A stretch of DNA of 64,000 bases from Actinomadura parmotrematis (GCF_019458805.1 NZ_JAIBOA010000031.1:1-64000), one strand, 5' to 3'; positions 53,295 to 62,442 are shown, counted from the first letter of the stretch. The notes: generated by a model not told the origin, from the letters alone. Numbers and translations are program-made.

Positions 53295-54064
53295 CGGGAC
53301 TCCTCCAGGGACAGGGACGGCGCGCTGTCCAGCAGCCGCCGGGTGTAGGGGTGGGCGGGCTCGGCGTAGAGGCGGTCGCGGGCGGCGTGCTCGACGATCT
53401 CGCCGCGGCTCATGACGGCGACCTCGTCGCAGACGTGCCGGACGACGGCGAGGTCGTGGGAGATGAACAGCATCGTCAGGCCGAGCCGGCCGCGCAGCCG
53501 GCCCAGCAGGGCGAGCACCTCGGCCTGCACCGAGCAGTCCAGCGCCGAGGTGATCTCGTCGGCGACCAGGACGTCGGCGCCGGTCGCCAGGGCGCGGGCG
53601 ATCGCGATCCGCTGCCGCTGCCCGCCGGAGAACTCGTGCGGGTAGCGGGCGGCGGCGGTGGCGTCCAGGGCGACGTCCGCCAGCGCCGCGGCGATCGCGG
53701 CGGCGTGGGCGCGGGGGTCGGCGCGGCGCGGGTCGACGGCCTCGGCCAGCGCCCGGCCGATCGTCATGCGCGGGTTCAGCGACGAGTAGGGGTCCTGCGG
53801 GATCATCTGGACGCGGCGGCGGACGCCGGCGAGGCTCCGGCCGCGCAGGCCCGACACGTCCGTCCCGTCCAGGGTGACGCGCCCCGACCGCGGGCGGACC
53901 AGGCCGACCATGACCTTGGCCAGCGTCGACTTGCCCGATCCCGACTCGCCGACCAGGCCGACCGTGGTGCCCGACCGGACGGTCAGGCCGACGCCGGACA
54001 GGACGGTGCGGGCGCGCGGCCCGTGCCCGAAGGCGACGGTCACGTTCTCGGCTGCGAGGGTCAT
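53291..54064 (-). CDS. oligopeptide-type ABC transporter ATP-binding protein (DppF/OppF-like)
   Basis: A 257-residue ATPase: Walker A GESGSGKSTLA, Q-loop MIPQDPYSSLNP, signature FSGGQRQRIAIARAL and Walker B VLVADEITSALD. The Q-loop and the C-terminal HPYTRRLLDSAP are typical of the peptide/nickel family. It is one of the two ATPase halves; the other is fused to a permease upstream. ATG 54064 overlaps that gene's stop by 4 bp. Confidence 0.93.
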   Translation of the reverse strand: MTLAAENVTVAFGHGPRARTVLSGVGLTVRSGTTVGLVGESGSGKSTLAKVMVGLVRPRSGRVTLDGTDVSGLRGRSLAGVRRRVQMIPQDPYSSLNPRMTIGRALAEAVDPRRADPRAHAAAIAAALADVALDATAAARYPHEFSGGQRQRIAIARALATGADVLVADEITSALDCSVQAEVLALLGRLRGRLGLTMLFISHDLAVVRHVCDEVAVMSRGEIVEHAARDRLYAEPAHPYTRRLLDSAPSLSLEESR

Positions 54065-55914
54065 CGGGCGCTCTCCGCGGGTTCGGGCCGCAGGGCGTGG
54101 CAGGCGGCCCAGCCGCCGCCGTCGGACGGCACCTGCGGCGGGGCCTCGTCCGCGCAGTGCGGCAGGACGCGCGGGCAGCGGGCGGCGAAGGCGCAGCCCG
54201 CCGGGCGGGCGCCGGGCTCGGGGGGCCGCCCCGGAACGGTGGCGGGCGGTTCCCCGGCCGGGCCGGTGAGGCGCGGCGTGGCGGCGAGCAGGGCCCGGGT
54301 GTAGGGGTGGCGGGTCCGGCCGCGGCGCAGGTCGCCGACCGCCAGCTCCTCCACGATCCGCCCGGCGTACATGACGAGCACCCGGTGGCACAGGGCGGCG
54401 ATCACGCCGATGTCGTGGGAGATGAACAGCATCGCGGTGCCGTCCCGCTCGTTGATCTCCCGGAGCAGGGCGAGGACCTCGGCCTGGACGGTGACGTCCA
54501 GCGCGGTCGTCGGCTCGTCGGCGATCAGCAGCCGGGGCTCGGTGAGCACCGCGGAGGCGATCATCGCGCGCTGCCGCAGGCCGCCCGACAGCTCGTGCGG
54601 GTGCTGGGCGAGCCGGTGCTCGGGCGAGGTGACGCGCACCGACGTCAGCGCCCGCACGGCCCGGCGGCGGGCGTCGGCCCGGCCGACGCGGCGGTGCCGG
54701 CGCAGCGCCTCGGTGATCTGCCCGCCCATCCGCAGGCCGGGGTTGAAGGAGGTGGCGGGGTCCTGGTAGACGACGCCGATCTCGGTGGCGAGCCGGGCGG
54801 GCGCGGCCGGCGCGGTGAGGTCCAGGTCGGCCAGGCGGAGCGCCGCGGCGGTCGCGTGGACCTGCTCGGGCAGCAGCTTGGCGACGGCCATCGCGGTGAG
54901 GCTCTTGCCCGAGCCGGACTCGCCGACGACGCCGACGATCTCGCCCCGGCGCACCGCGAAGGAGACCCCGGCGACCAGCTCGACGCCGTCCGGCAGGGCG
55001 ACCCTGAGGTCGTCGACGACCAGCAGGGCGTCGGCGGGGACGCCGGGCGCGGGGGCGCGCGGCGCGGGCTCGGGCGCGGCGGCGCGGCGGGCGGCGCGGG
55101 CGCGGCGCGGGTCGGCGGACGCGGCGAGGCCGTCGCCGACGAACCCGGCGAGCACCCCGGTCAGCGTGATCGCGAGGGCGGGGCCGAGGGCCTCGCCGGG
55201 GTTGGTGTAGACGGCGTCCAGGCCGGTGTCCAGCAGCGCGCCCCAGTCGTAGGACGGCGGCTGCACGCCGAGGCCGATGAACGACAGGCCCGACAGGGCC
55301 GTCAGCGTCCCGGCGAAGCACACCGACAGCAGCACCAGCAGCGGTTCGGCGATGTTGGGCAGCAGGTGCCGGGTGAGGATCCGCAGCGGCGGCACGCCCA
55401 TCAGCCGGGCGGTGGCGACGTGGTCGCGGCCCGCGACCGAGGCGGCGAGGTTGGCGGTCAGCCGGGCGAACGACGGGCTCCACGCGACGCCGATCGCGAC
55501 GACGGCGGCGCCGCCGCCCGCGCCGAGCACGGCCGCGACGACCAGCGCGAGGATCACCGCCGGGTAGGACACCATGACGTCGATGAGCCGCAGCCCGATC
55601 TCCCGGATCCGCGGGCCGCTCACCCACACGGCGGTGCCGAGGCCGATGCCGAGCGTCCCGGCGATGAGGGTGGCGAGCAGCGTCAGCGCCAGCGTCAGCC
55701 GGGTGGCGACCAGCGTGCGGGCGAGCACGTCGCGGCCGAGGGCGTCGGTGCCGAGCAGGTGCGCGGCCGACATGCCCTCGCGGGCGGCGCCGGTGAGCCG
55801 GCCGGCGTCCTCGCCCCACACCAGCGGTGCGGCGATCCCGACGGCGGCGATCAGGGCGAGGCCCGCGAGCCCGGCGGCGAGGCCCGCGGCGGGCCGCTTG
55901 GTCCAGCGGATCAC
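54061..55914 (-). CDS. fused ABC permease (DppC-like) and ATPase (DppD-like)
   Basis: A 617-residue fusion. Residues about 1-265 are a DppC-type permease: MSAAHLLGTDALGRDVLART, then the EAA-type loop ARLMGVPPLRILTRHLLPNI and LSFIGLGVQPPSYDWG. After an Ala/Pro-rich linker (about 275-295) comes a full ATPase: Walker A GESGSGKSLTA, signature LSGGLRQRAMIASAV, Walker B LLIADEPTTALD, and the Cys-rich peptide-family tail GCAFAARCPRVLPHC (an Fe-S or metal-like Cys cluster). Fusions of this kind occur in actinobacteria. It overlaps both neighbours. Confidence 0.93.
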   Translation of the reverse strand: MIRWTKRPAAGLAAGLAGLALIAAVGIAAPLVWGEDAGRLTGAAREGMSAAHLLGTDALGRDVLARTLVATRLTLALTLLATLIAGTLGIGLGTAVWVSGPRIREIGLRLIDVMVSYPAVILALVVAAVLGAGGGAAVVAIGVAWSPSFARLTANLAASVAGRDHVATARLMGVPPLRILTRHLLPNIAEPLLVLLSVCFAGTLTALSGLSFIGLGVQPPSYDWGALLDTGLDAVYTNPGEALGPALAITLTGVLAGFVGDGLAASADPRRARAARRAAAPEPAPRAPAPGVPADALLVVDDLRVALPDGVELVAGVSFAVRRGEIVGVVGESGSGKSLTAMAVAKLLPEQVHATAAALRLADLDLTAPAAPARLATEIGVVYQDPATSFNPGLRMGGQITEALRRHRRVGRADARRRAVRALTSVRVTSPEHRLAQHPHELSGGLRQRAMIASAVLTEPRLLIADEPTTALDVTVQAEVLALLREINERDGTAMLFISHDIGVIAALCHRVLVMYAGRIVEELAVGDLRRGRTRHPYTRALLAATPRLTGPAGEPPATVPGRPPEPGARPAGCAFAARCPRVLPHCADEAPPQVPSDGGGWAACHALRPEPAESAR

Positions 55915-56927
55915 GAGGGGCTCCTCCCGGTGAGGGTGCGGGGGTCGAGCAGGCCGAGCAGGACGTCGACCAGCGTGTTGAGCAGCGTCGCGAGGATCCC
56001 GAGGACCAGCACGGTGCCCTGGATGACGGGGTAGTCGCGGTTGAGGATCGCCTCGACGACCCGGGTCCCCATGCCGGGCCAGGCGAAGACGCTCTCGACG
56101 ATGACGGTGCCGCCGAGCAGCCCGGCGAGCATCAGCCCGCCCATCGTCAGGGTGCCGGTGAGCAGGTTGGGCAGCGCGTGCCGGGTGTAGAGCGTCAGCG
56201 CGGGGAGCCGGCGGCCCCGGGCGACGCGCATGTAGTCCTGGCCGAACACCACCGCGGCCTCGCGGCGCACGATGCGCGCCAGCACGCAGGTGGTGGGCAG
56301 CGCCACCGCGACGACCGGCAGGACCAGCGCCGGGACGCTGCCCGCGCCGGCCGCGGGCAGCGCCCCCAGCTTGATCGCGAAGACCAGCACCAGCAGGGTG
56401 CCGAGCACGTACTCGGGCGTCGCGCCGACCAGTCCGGTGCAGAAGGTGAACGCCGCGTCCAGGCGGCGGCGGCGCCCGCCGCGCGTCGCGACCGCGACGG
56501 CCATGCCGAGCGGGACCGCCACCGCGAGCACCACGACGATCGCGAGGAGCGCCAGCTCGGCGGTGAACGGCATCCGCGCGGCGATCACGTCGGCGACCGG
56601 TTCCCTGGTCTGGAAGGAGGTGCCGAGGTCGCCGTGCAGGAGCCCGGTCACGTAGGAGCCGAACCGGGCGGCGAGCGGGCGGTCCAGGCCGAGTTCGCTG
56701 CGCAGCAGCCCGACCTGCTGGTCGGTGGCGTTCACCCCGGCGAGGGCCTGCGCGGGGTCGCCGGGGATCAGCTGCACCATCCCGAAGGTCACGACGACGA
56801 GCGTGGCCAGCACGGCGGCGAACCCGGCCAGCCGGCGGAGCAGGAACGACAGCCAGGGCCGGCTTGCGGAGCGGCGCTTCCGCGCGGGGGCGTCCCCCTG
56901 CGCGGAAGCGCCGGCGAGTCCGATCAT
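55911..56927 (-). CDS. oligopeptide-type ABC transporter permease (DppB-like)
   Basis: A 338-residue permease: a long charged cytoplasmic start (ARKRRSASRP), six helices, GDLGTSFQTREPV and the EAA-type loop RVARGRRLPALTLYTRHALP. ATG 56927 shares one base with the stop of the binding-protein gene (TGATG). The first codons carry a very strong hairpin (56873-56912), treated separately. Confidence 0.92.
   Translation of the reverse strand: MIGLAGASAQGDAPARKRRSASRPWLSFLLRRLAGFAAVLATLVVVTFGMVQLIPGDPAQALAGVNATDQQVGLLRSELGLDRPLAARFGSYVTGLLHGDLGTSFQTREPVADVIAARMPFTAELALLAIVVVLAVAVPLGMAVAVATRGGRRRRLDAAFTFCTGLVGATPEYVLGTLLVLVFAIKLGALPAAGAGSVPALVLPVVAVALPTTCVLARIVRREAAVVFGQDYMRVARGRRLPALTLYTRHALPNLLTGTLTMGGLMLAGLLGGTVIVESVFAWPGMGTRVVEAILNRDYPVIQGTVLVLGILATLLNTLVDVLLGLLDPRTLTGRSPS
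56873..56912 (-). promoter_or_regulatory. very stable hairpin at the binding-protein/permease junction
   Basis: GGCGCTTCCGCGC-GGGGG-CGT-CCCCC-T-GCGCGGAAGCGCC: a 13-bp outer stem, one bulged T, a 5-bp inner stem and a 3-nt loop. In the mRNA it lies 15-54 nt after the start of the permease gene, just behind the binding-protein stop. Such structures can protect the upstream message and lower expression of the downstream genes; that role here is inference. Confidence 0.65.
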
Positions 56928-58486
56928 CAGCTCTTGATCCGGAAGGTCGACGGCTCGGGCGTGCCGTTGACGATCGCGCCGTCGGCGTTCTCGCCGAAGA
57001 CGAACGCCACCGGCACCGTCGCCAGCGGCACCACGTCGGCCCGCTCCAGCAGCGCCTTCTGCGCCTCGGCCCACCCGGCGCACTTGGCGGCCTCGTCGCC
57101 GGCCGCCATCGCCTTGCCGATCCCGGCGGCGAACGCGGTGTTGGTGATGCCGCCGAAGTTGCGGCCCTGCGGCGGGGTGGGGCCGGTGAGCAGCAGCGCG
57201 CCCGAGGTCAGCGTTCCGGCGAAGTTGAGGTGGGCCATCACGGTGACGTCCCAGTCGCCCTTGTCGGCGAGCACGTCGGTGGCCCAGGTGGCGTTGTCGA
57301 CGTTGCGCAGGGCGACGTCGGCGCCCGCCGCCCGCAGCGCCTCCTGGACGTAGGCGTTGCCCGAGCCGTTGGCGATCGCGTTGGTGCCGACCAGCTTGAT
57401 CTTCACGCCGGCGAGCTTCTTCCGGGCGGCGGCCGCGTCGGTGGCGGGGACGAGCGAGGCGTCGGTGTTGACGCACTGGCTGCCGCTGTCGCTCCAGCTC
57501 CGCATCACCTGGCCCTTGCCGCCGAAGACCTTGTTGAAGGCGGCCGGGTCGACCGCCTGCGCGACGGCCCTGCGGACGGCGGGGTCGGCGCCGGGGCGTC
57601 CCTCGCGCTCGTTGAACACCAGGAACATCCGCAGCAGCGGCGCGGACTTCAGGCCGTAGCCGCCCTTGGCGAAGCGCGCCGCGTCCGGGCCGGTCAGCGG
57701 CGCGTAGTCGAGCTGGCCGGTGCTGAGCTGGTTGGCCGCGGTGCTCTCGTTGGACACGATCGACAGGCGCAGCCCGGCGGGGGAGGAGCCGGCGGCGGCG
57801 CCGGCGAAGACCGGGGCGGCCTTGTAGCCGTCGCGGCGCTCGAAGGTGTAGGACTGGCCGCGCCTGGCGTCGGTGAGGGTGTAGGCGCCGGTGCCCGCGC
57901 CCTTCACCGGTCCCTGCGCGAGGGCCTTCGGGTCCTTCAGGCCGGACGGGCAGACGATGCCCGCGTTCGGCAGCGACAGGCCGACGAGCAGGTCCGACCA
58001 GGGCTTGGCCAGCGCGACCGTGACCGTCCGCGCCGCGTCGTCGGCGGTGATCGTCGGCGTGCCCTGGCCGAAGGCGTAGACGTAGCCCGAGCCGCCGTTG
58101 CGGGGGTCGGCCCAGCGCTTCAGCGAGGCCGCGACGGCGGTGGCGGTCAGCGGCGTGCCGTCGGAGCAGGTCAGGCCCGCGCGCAGGGTGAAGGTGCCGG
58201 TGGTGGGAGCGGCCTGCCACTTCTCCGCCAGCCCGGCGATGATCTTGTTGCCGTTGTCCCGGTTGATCAGCGTCGCGTACTGGAGGCGGGCGATGGCGTA
58301 GTCCGTCGACGCCGTCCCCTTGGCGGGGTCGAAGGTGTTGGCGTCCGACGTGGCGGCGAACCGGAACGTCGCCGAGCCCTTCGCGCCGTCCCCGCCACCG
58401 GAAGAGGAGGACGTGGTGCAGGCCGCGAGGGCGAGCGCCGCCGAGACCGCGAGGGCGGCCGGGGCGGCGGATCTGGGTCGAGTCAT
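56927..58486 (-). CDS. peptide-type ABC transporter substrate-binding lipoprotein (family 5)
   Basis: A 519-residue SBP_bac_5 lipoprotein: signal with lipobox ALAAC (Cys23), a Ser/Gly linker, then ATFRFAATSDANTFDPAKGT, the family's opening. It captures the substrate for the importer encoded downstream. First gene of the operon that ends with the M20 and YtcJ hydrolases. The Lrp regulator is encoded divergently 91 bp away. Confidence 0.93.
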   Translation of the reverse strand: MTRPRSAAPAALAVSAALALAACTTSSSSGGGDGAKGSATFRFAATSDANTFDPAKGTASTDYAIARLQYATLINRDNGNKIIAGLAEKWQAAPTTGTFTLRAGLTCSDGTPLTATAVAASLKRWADPRNGGSGYVYAFGQGTPTITADDAARTVTVALAKPWSDLLVGLSLPNAGIVCPSGLKDPKALAQGPVKGAGTGAYTLTDARRGQSYTFERRDGYKAAPVFAGAAAGSSPAGLRLSIVSNESTAANQLSTGQLDYAPLTGPDAARFAKGGYGLKSAPLLRMFLVFNEREGRPGADPAVRRAVAQAVDPAAFNKVFGGKGQVMRSWSDSGSQCVNTDASLVPATDAAAARKKLAGVKIKLVGTNAIANGSGNAYVQEALRAAGADVALRNVDNATWATDVLADKGDWDVTVMAHLNFAGTLTSGALLLTGPTPPQGRNFGGITNTAFAAGIGKAMAAGDEAAKCAGWAEAQKALLERADVVPLATVPVAFVFGENADGAIVNGTPEPSTFRIKS

Positions 58487-58577
58487 GCCTTCTCCGAAGC
58501 GCGGTGGGTCAGGGGCCGGATGGAAGTGATGCGGACAAGACTCCGACTCCTGCCGTTCCGTCGACTAAATTGCACGA

Positions 58578-59666
58578 ATGTCCAGCAGAGGCGCGGCGGC
58601 GCGCACGGATCCGGCGATCGACGAGCTCGACCTCGCTCTGATCAACGCCCTCCAGCTCGACCCGCGGGCGCCGTGGAGCCGCCTGGCCGGGCCGCTCGGC
58701 GTCGACGCCGCGACGCTCTCGCGGCGGTGGGGGCGGCTCGCCGCCGCGGGGAACGCCTGGGTGACGTGCATCGCCGGCGCGTCCCAGCTCCCCTACAACG
58801 CCTTCGCGATGATCGAGGTCGGCTGCCGGCCGGACGCCCTGCACGAGGCGGCCGCGCGGATCGCCGCCGACGCGCAGACCATCACCGTCGAGCACACCAC
58901 CGGAGGGCGCGACCTGCTGCTCACGGTGACCGCGCGGGACCTCGGCGGGATAAGCGACTACGTGCTGCACCGCCTCGGCTCCCTCGACGGGGTGCGCTTC
59001 ACCCGGACCCATCTGGGGCAGCGGCTCTACCGGGAGGCCAGCCGGTGGCGGCTGGACTCCCTCAGCCGCGAGCAGCGCCTCGGCCTGGAGCACGAGGCCG
59101 CCTCGGGCCGCGACTCCGGCAGCCTGCGCGCCGACGAGCTCGCCCTCATCCGCGTCCTGTCCGAGGACGGCCGGCAGAGCTACACGGCGCTCGCCGAGCG
59201 GCTCGGCTCCACCGAGACGCGGGTCCGGCGGCTGCTGAACGGGATGCTGGCCGGCGGCCGCGCCGTCCTGCGCTGCGAGGCGGCGCACCTGCTGGCCGGC
59301 TGGCGGGTCACGGCCATGCTCTGGCTCCGCGTCCCGGCCCCGCGGCTCGACGCCGTCGCCGACGCCGTCGCCGACCTCCGCGAGACCCGGATGGTCCTCG
59401 CGGTCGCCGGCGAGGCGAACCTCATGGTCAACGTCTGGGTCCGCTCCATGGACGAGCTGGCGGCCTTCGAGGCGCGCCTGCTGAAGACCTGGCCCGACGT
59501 CTCCGTCGCCGACCGCTGCGTGACGCTCCGCTGGATCAAACGCGTCGGCCGCCTCCTGGACGCCCACGGCCGCAGCACCGCCAGCATCCCCCTGGACGTC
59601 GCGGCCCCGTTCGCCACGGCCCCGTTCGCCACCGCCCCGCCCCTCCGCTCCGGCCCGCCCGCCTGA
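58578..59666 (+). CDS. double-HTH Lrp/AsnC-family regulator
   Basis: A 362-residue regulator with two copies of the AsnC-type winged helix: about 15-60 (IDELDLALINALQLDPRAPW) and about 188-235 (DELALIRVLSEDGRQSYTAL). Each is followed by a ligand-binding (RAM-like) domain. This duplicated form is common in actinobacteria. It is divergent from the peptide-type ABC operon and is the likely regulator, sensing an amino acid or the imported compound. The C-terminus carries a duplicated APFATAPFATAP stretch. Confidence 0.9.
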   Translation: MSSRGAAARTDPAIDELDLALINALQLDPRAPWSRLAGPLGVDAATLSRRWGRLAAAGNAWVTCIAGASQLPYNAFAMIEVGCRPDALHEAAARIAADAQTITVEHTTGGRDLLLTVTARDLGGISDYVLHRLGSLDGVRFTRTHLGQRLYREASRWRLDSLSREQRLGLEHEAASGRDSGSLRADELALIRVLSEDGRQSYTALAERLGSTETRVRRLLNGMLAGGRAVLRCEAAHLLAGWRVTAMLWLRVPAPRLDAVADAVADLRETRMVLAVAGEANLMVNVWVRSMDELAAFEARLLKTWPDVSVADRCVTLRWIKRVGRLLDAHGRSTASIPLDVAAPFATAPFATAPPLRSGPPA

Positions 59667-59701
59667 GCGGGCCGGAGCCGTCGCGAAAGCCGCTCAGGCG
59701 G
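59659..59701. terminator. stem-loop between the Lrp gene and the monooxygenase operon
   Basis: CCGCCTGAGCGG, a 19-nt loop, CCGCTCAGGCGG: a perfect 12-bp stem. It begins at the lrp stop and ends before the stop of the convergent gene at 59709. Probably a bidirectional terminator. Confidence 0.6.
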
Positions 59702-59708
59702 TGGCCGG

Positions 59709-60914
59709 TCAGTACTGGCCCTGGGGCGGGAGGCCGAGGGCGGACTGGCCGACCATGGTGCCGACGGCGTCCCAGTTGAGGCTGATGTGGCGGCTCACGG
59801 CCGTGACGTCCCGCCAGGCCCGCTGGACCGGGTTGGCGAGGGCGAGGCCCTGGCCGCCGGTCGCGCCGTTGACGGCCTCGACGGCGCGGACGGCCTGGGC
59901 GACGGCGTACGCCTGGCCGCGGCGGCTGAGGATCCGGTCGTCCTCGGTGACGGTCGCGCCGTCCCGGCTCGTCGCCGCGCGCCGGCGCAGGTCGCGCAGC
60001 AGGATCTCGCGCGCGGCGTCCACGGCGGCGGACGCCTCGGCGACGCGGAGCTGGACGGTGGCGAAGCCGGCGAGCCGGCTCCCGCCGCCGGCGAGGGCGC
60101 CGCGGGTCTCCCGGGCGCCCGCCGTCCGCAGGAAGTCGTCGAGGGCGCCGGCGGCCGCGCCGACCGCGACCGCGGCCAGGCAGGAGGGGATGTGGCACAG
60201 CATGGGGATCCGCAGGCCGGCGCTGTCGGGGCGGAGCGCGGCCCCGGGGGTGGTGCCGGCCATGGAGTCGGCGAGGGGCAGGAGCCGGTGGGCGGGCACG
60301 AAGACGTCGTCGAGGACGAGGGTCTTGCTGCCGGTGCCGGCGAGGCCGGTGACGTGCCAGTCGTCGTGGACGGTGTAGTCGGCGGCGGGGACGAGGAAGA
60401 AGGCGGGCGCGCCGCGGATGCCCTGGGGCGTCGGCAGGAAGCAGGCGCAGACGGCCCAGGTGGCGGCGTCGGCGCCGCTGGCGAACGACCACCGGCCGTT
60501 GATCCGGTAGCCGTCGCCGTCGAGGCGGGCGGCGCCGGCGGGCGCGTAGGAGCCGCAGATCCGGGCGCCGGGGTCGGCGTCCAGGACGTCGCGCTGCGCC
60601 TGCTCCTGGAAGCCGGCGAGGAGCCACCGGTGGGCGGCGAACAGGCCGGCGACCCAGCCGGTCGACGCGCACGCCGCCGACAGGGTCAGCACGTGCTCGA
60701 CGAGCTCGTCGAAGCCGCGTTCGGCGCCGCCGTGCGCGCGCGGCTGGACGATCTCGAAGAGGCCGGCGGCGGCCAGCTCGTCCAGGGTGGCCGCCGGGAC
60801 GCGGCGGTCGCGTTCGGTCCGCTCGGCGCGCTCGCGGGCGTTCGCGGCGATCGCCGCGATCCGGCCGGTCAGGTCCGCGGCGGCGGGGGCGGCGGGTTCG
60901 GTCAGGCTGTCCAT
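59709..60914 (-). CDS. acyl-CoA-dehydrogenase-fold flavin monooxygenase (HsaA/group D-like)
   Basis: A 401-residue member of the acyl-CoA dehydrogenase superfamily. RAHGGAERGFDELVEHVLTL and SAACASTGWVAGLFAAHRW are typical of the HsaA/HpaA-type oxygenase branch, with WSFASGADAATWAV and the late SRHISLNWDAVGTMVG. True dehydrogenases of CoA esters lack a partner reductase; this one sits next to a flavin reductase, so oxygenation with reduced FMN is likely. Substrate unknown. ATG 60914 has GAGGA. Last gene of the right-hand operon. Confidence 0.85.
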   Translation of the reverse strand: MDSLTEPAAPAAADLTGRIAAIAANARERAERTERDRRVPAATLDELAAAGLFEIVQPRAHGGAERGFDELVEHVLTLSAACASTGWVAGLFAAHRWLLAGFQEQAQRDVLDADPGARICGSYAPAGAARLDGDGYRINGRWSFASGADAATWAVCACFLPTPQGIRGAPAFFLVPAADYTVHDDWHVTGLAGTGSKTLVLDDVFVPAHRLLPLADSMAGTTPGAALRPDSAGLRIPMLCHIPSCLAAVAVGAAAGALDDFLRTAGARETRGALAGGGSRLAGFATVQLRVAEASAAVDAAREILLRDLRRRAATSRDGATVTEDDRILSRRGQAYAVAQAVRAVEAVNGATGGQGLALANPVQRAWRDVTAVSRHISLNWDAVGTMVGQSALGLPPQGQY

Positions 60915-60952
60915 GGTCGTCCTCGTCGGATGTCGAAGGTGGGGGTCGGGCG

Positions 60953-61465
60953 TCAGGCCGGGACGGCCTCGATGGGCTCGCACCGGCAGTACCGGGTGTT
61001 CTGGTAGAGCAGCGGCCGGACGGCGTCGTGCCGGCGGATGCCGGTGACCTCGCCGACGAAGATGGTGTGGCTGCCGTAGGGGATGGTCGCGGTGTTGCGG
61101 CAGACCAGGCTGGCGATGCCGTCGGCGAGGAAGCGCAGGCCGTGCTCGTCGGTGCCCCAGTCGCCCACGGCGAACCGGTCCTCGGGCGCGACCGCGCCGC
61201 TGAACGCGGCGGAGACGTGGGACTGGTCGTGGGCCAGGACGTTCACGCAGAACCGGGTGCCGCGCAGCAGCAGGTCGTGGAGCAGGGTCCGCTGGTTGAC
61301 GCAGACCAGCAGGGCGGGCGGGTCCATCGACAGCGACGACACGGCGGTGGCGGTCATGCCGTGCTGCCGCCCGCCGTCGCCGGTGGCGGTGATCACGGTG
61401 ACGGTCGCGGCGACGTGCCGCATGACCGTCCTGAAGGCGTCGGGCAGTCCGTCGGGGGACGGCAT
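60953..61465 (-). CDS. flavin reductase (HpaC/HsaB-like)
   Basis: A 170-residue flavin reductase of the FMN-binding split-barrel family: FRTVMRHVAATVTVITATGD, TATAVSSLSMDPPALLVCVN, and GSHTIFVGEVTGIR. It would feed reduced flavin to the monooxygenase encoded 38 bp downstream. ATG 61465 is chosen because AGAGGAG is at the right distance and overlaps the stop of the previous gene; GTG 61474 is too close to it. Confidence 0.92.
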   Translation of the reverse strand: MPSPDGLPDAFRTVMRHVAATVTVITATGDGGRQHGMTATAVSSLSMDPPALLVCVNQRTLLHDLLLRGTRFCVNVLAHDQSHVSAAFSGAVAPEDRFAVGDWGTDEHGLRFLADGIASLVCRNTATIPYGSHTIFVGEVTGIRRHDAVRPLLYQNTRYCRCEPIEAVPA

Positions 61466-61470
61466 CGTCG

Positions 61471-62442
61471 TCACTCCTCTCGCTGGGCGAACCGGGGGAA
61501 CAGGGCGGCCGCGTTGGCGTGCCCGACGGCGTCGAGCCGCTCGGCGGTGAAGGGCGGGAACGCGGCGAGGTTCGCGTTGTTGCGGGCGATGGTCGGTTCG
61601 GGCGCGAGCGGCCAGTCCGTGCCGAACAGCACGTGGTCGGGTCCGGTGACCTCCAGCGTCGGCAGGAGGGAGTGAGGGGCGCCGGCGAGGGCGGTCTCGT
61701 AGTAGAGGCCGCGCAGGACGTCGGTGACGTGGTCGGGTTCGATGTCGGCGTCGTCCGCGCCCATGCCCATGAGGGTGTGCTCGGAGATCCGCCAGCCGAG
61801 GGTGGGAAGCGTGCCGCCGCAGTGCGCCAGGATCAGGGTGAGGCCGGGGTGGCGCTGGAACACGCCGCGGTAGATGGCGTTGGTGACGGTGCGGGCGGTG
61901 TCGAAGGGGAACTCCACGACCGAGGGCGAGCGCCCGCCCCCGACGGCGTCCAGGCACGGCGGGTTGACCGGGTGGACCAGGGCGGGGACGCCGCGCTCGT
62001 GCAGCTCGGCGAGGATCGGCTCGTAGTGGTCGCCGCCGAGGTAGTGGCGGCCCGCGGCGTTGGAGGTGAGCAGGACGCCGTCGAGCTTGAGGTCGTCGAG
62101 GGCGTGCCGCATCTCGGCGAGCGCGCTCTTGGCGTCGTCGGCGGGCAGCGAGGCGAACGCCCCGAACCGGTCGGGGCGCCGCTCGATGAGGGCGGCGTAC
62201 TCCTCGTTCACCGTCCGGCAGAACCGGGTGGCCCGCTCGGGGTCGTCGGCGGTGCCGGTGAAGGACCAGGGGGCCGACAGGATCTGCGTCCCGATGCCGT
62301 GGCGGTCCATGAAGGCGAGGGCGGCCTCCTCGCTCCACTGCGCCGGGATCTTGTAGCCGCCCGCGAGGCGGAACCCGGTGGCGAACATGTGCGCGACGGC
62401 GGGCCCGAGGTAGTGGGCGTGGACGTCGATGCGCGGGGTCAT
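61471..62442 (-). CDS. amidohydrolase-2 (ACMSD/resorcylate decarboxylase-like)
   Basis: A 323-residue TIM-barrel metal enzyme: RIDVHAHYLGP gives the HxH pair, LVHPVNP and LILAHCGGTLP further His ligands and LFGTDWPLAP the metal Asp. The family includes carboxymuconate-semialdehyde decarboxylase, aromatic-acid decarboxylases and lactone hydrolases. With a two-component flavin monooxygenase next door, it probably works in breakdown of an aromatic or heterocyclic compound. Overlaps the permease gene by 4 bp. Confidence 0.9.
   Translation of the reverse strand: MTPRIDVHAHYLGPAVAHMFATGFRLAGGYKIPAQWSEEAALAFMDRHGIGTQILSAPWSFTGTADDPERATRFCRTVNEEYAALIERRPDRFGAFASLPADDAKSALAEMRHALDDLKLDGVLLTSNAAGRHYLGGDHYEPILAELHERGVPALVHPVNPPCLDAVGGGRSPSVVEFPFDTARTVTNAIYRGVFQRHPGLTLILAHCGGTLPTLGWRISEHTLMGMGADDADIEPDHVTDVLRGLYYETALAGAPHSLLPTLEVTGPDHVLFGTDWPLAPEPTIARNNANLAAFPPFTAERLDAVGHANAAALFPRFAQREE

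Noticed and set aside
54061..55914. Assembly or sequencing error fusing a permease and an ATPase
   Set aside because: The frame is continuous through a typical Ala/Pro linker, and the same fusion type is known in actinobacterial peptide transporters, so a true fusion is the simpler reading.
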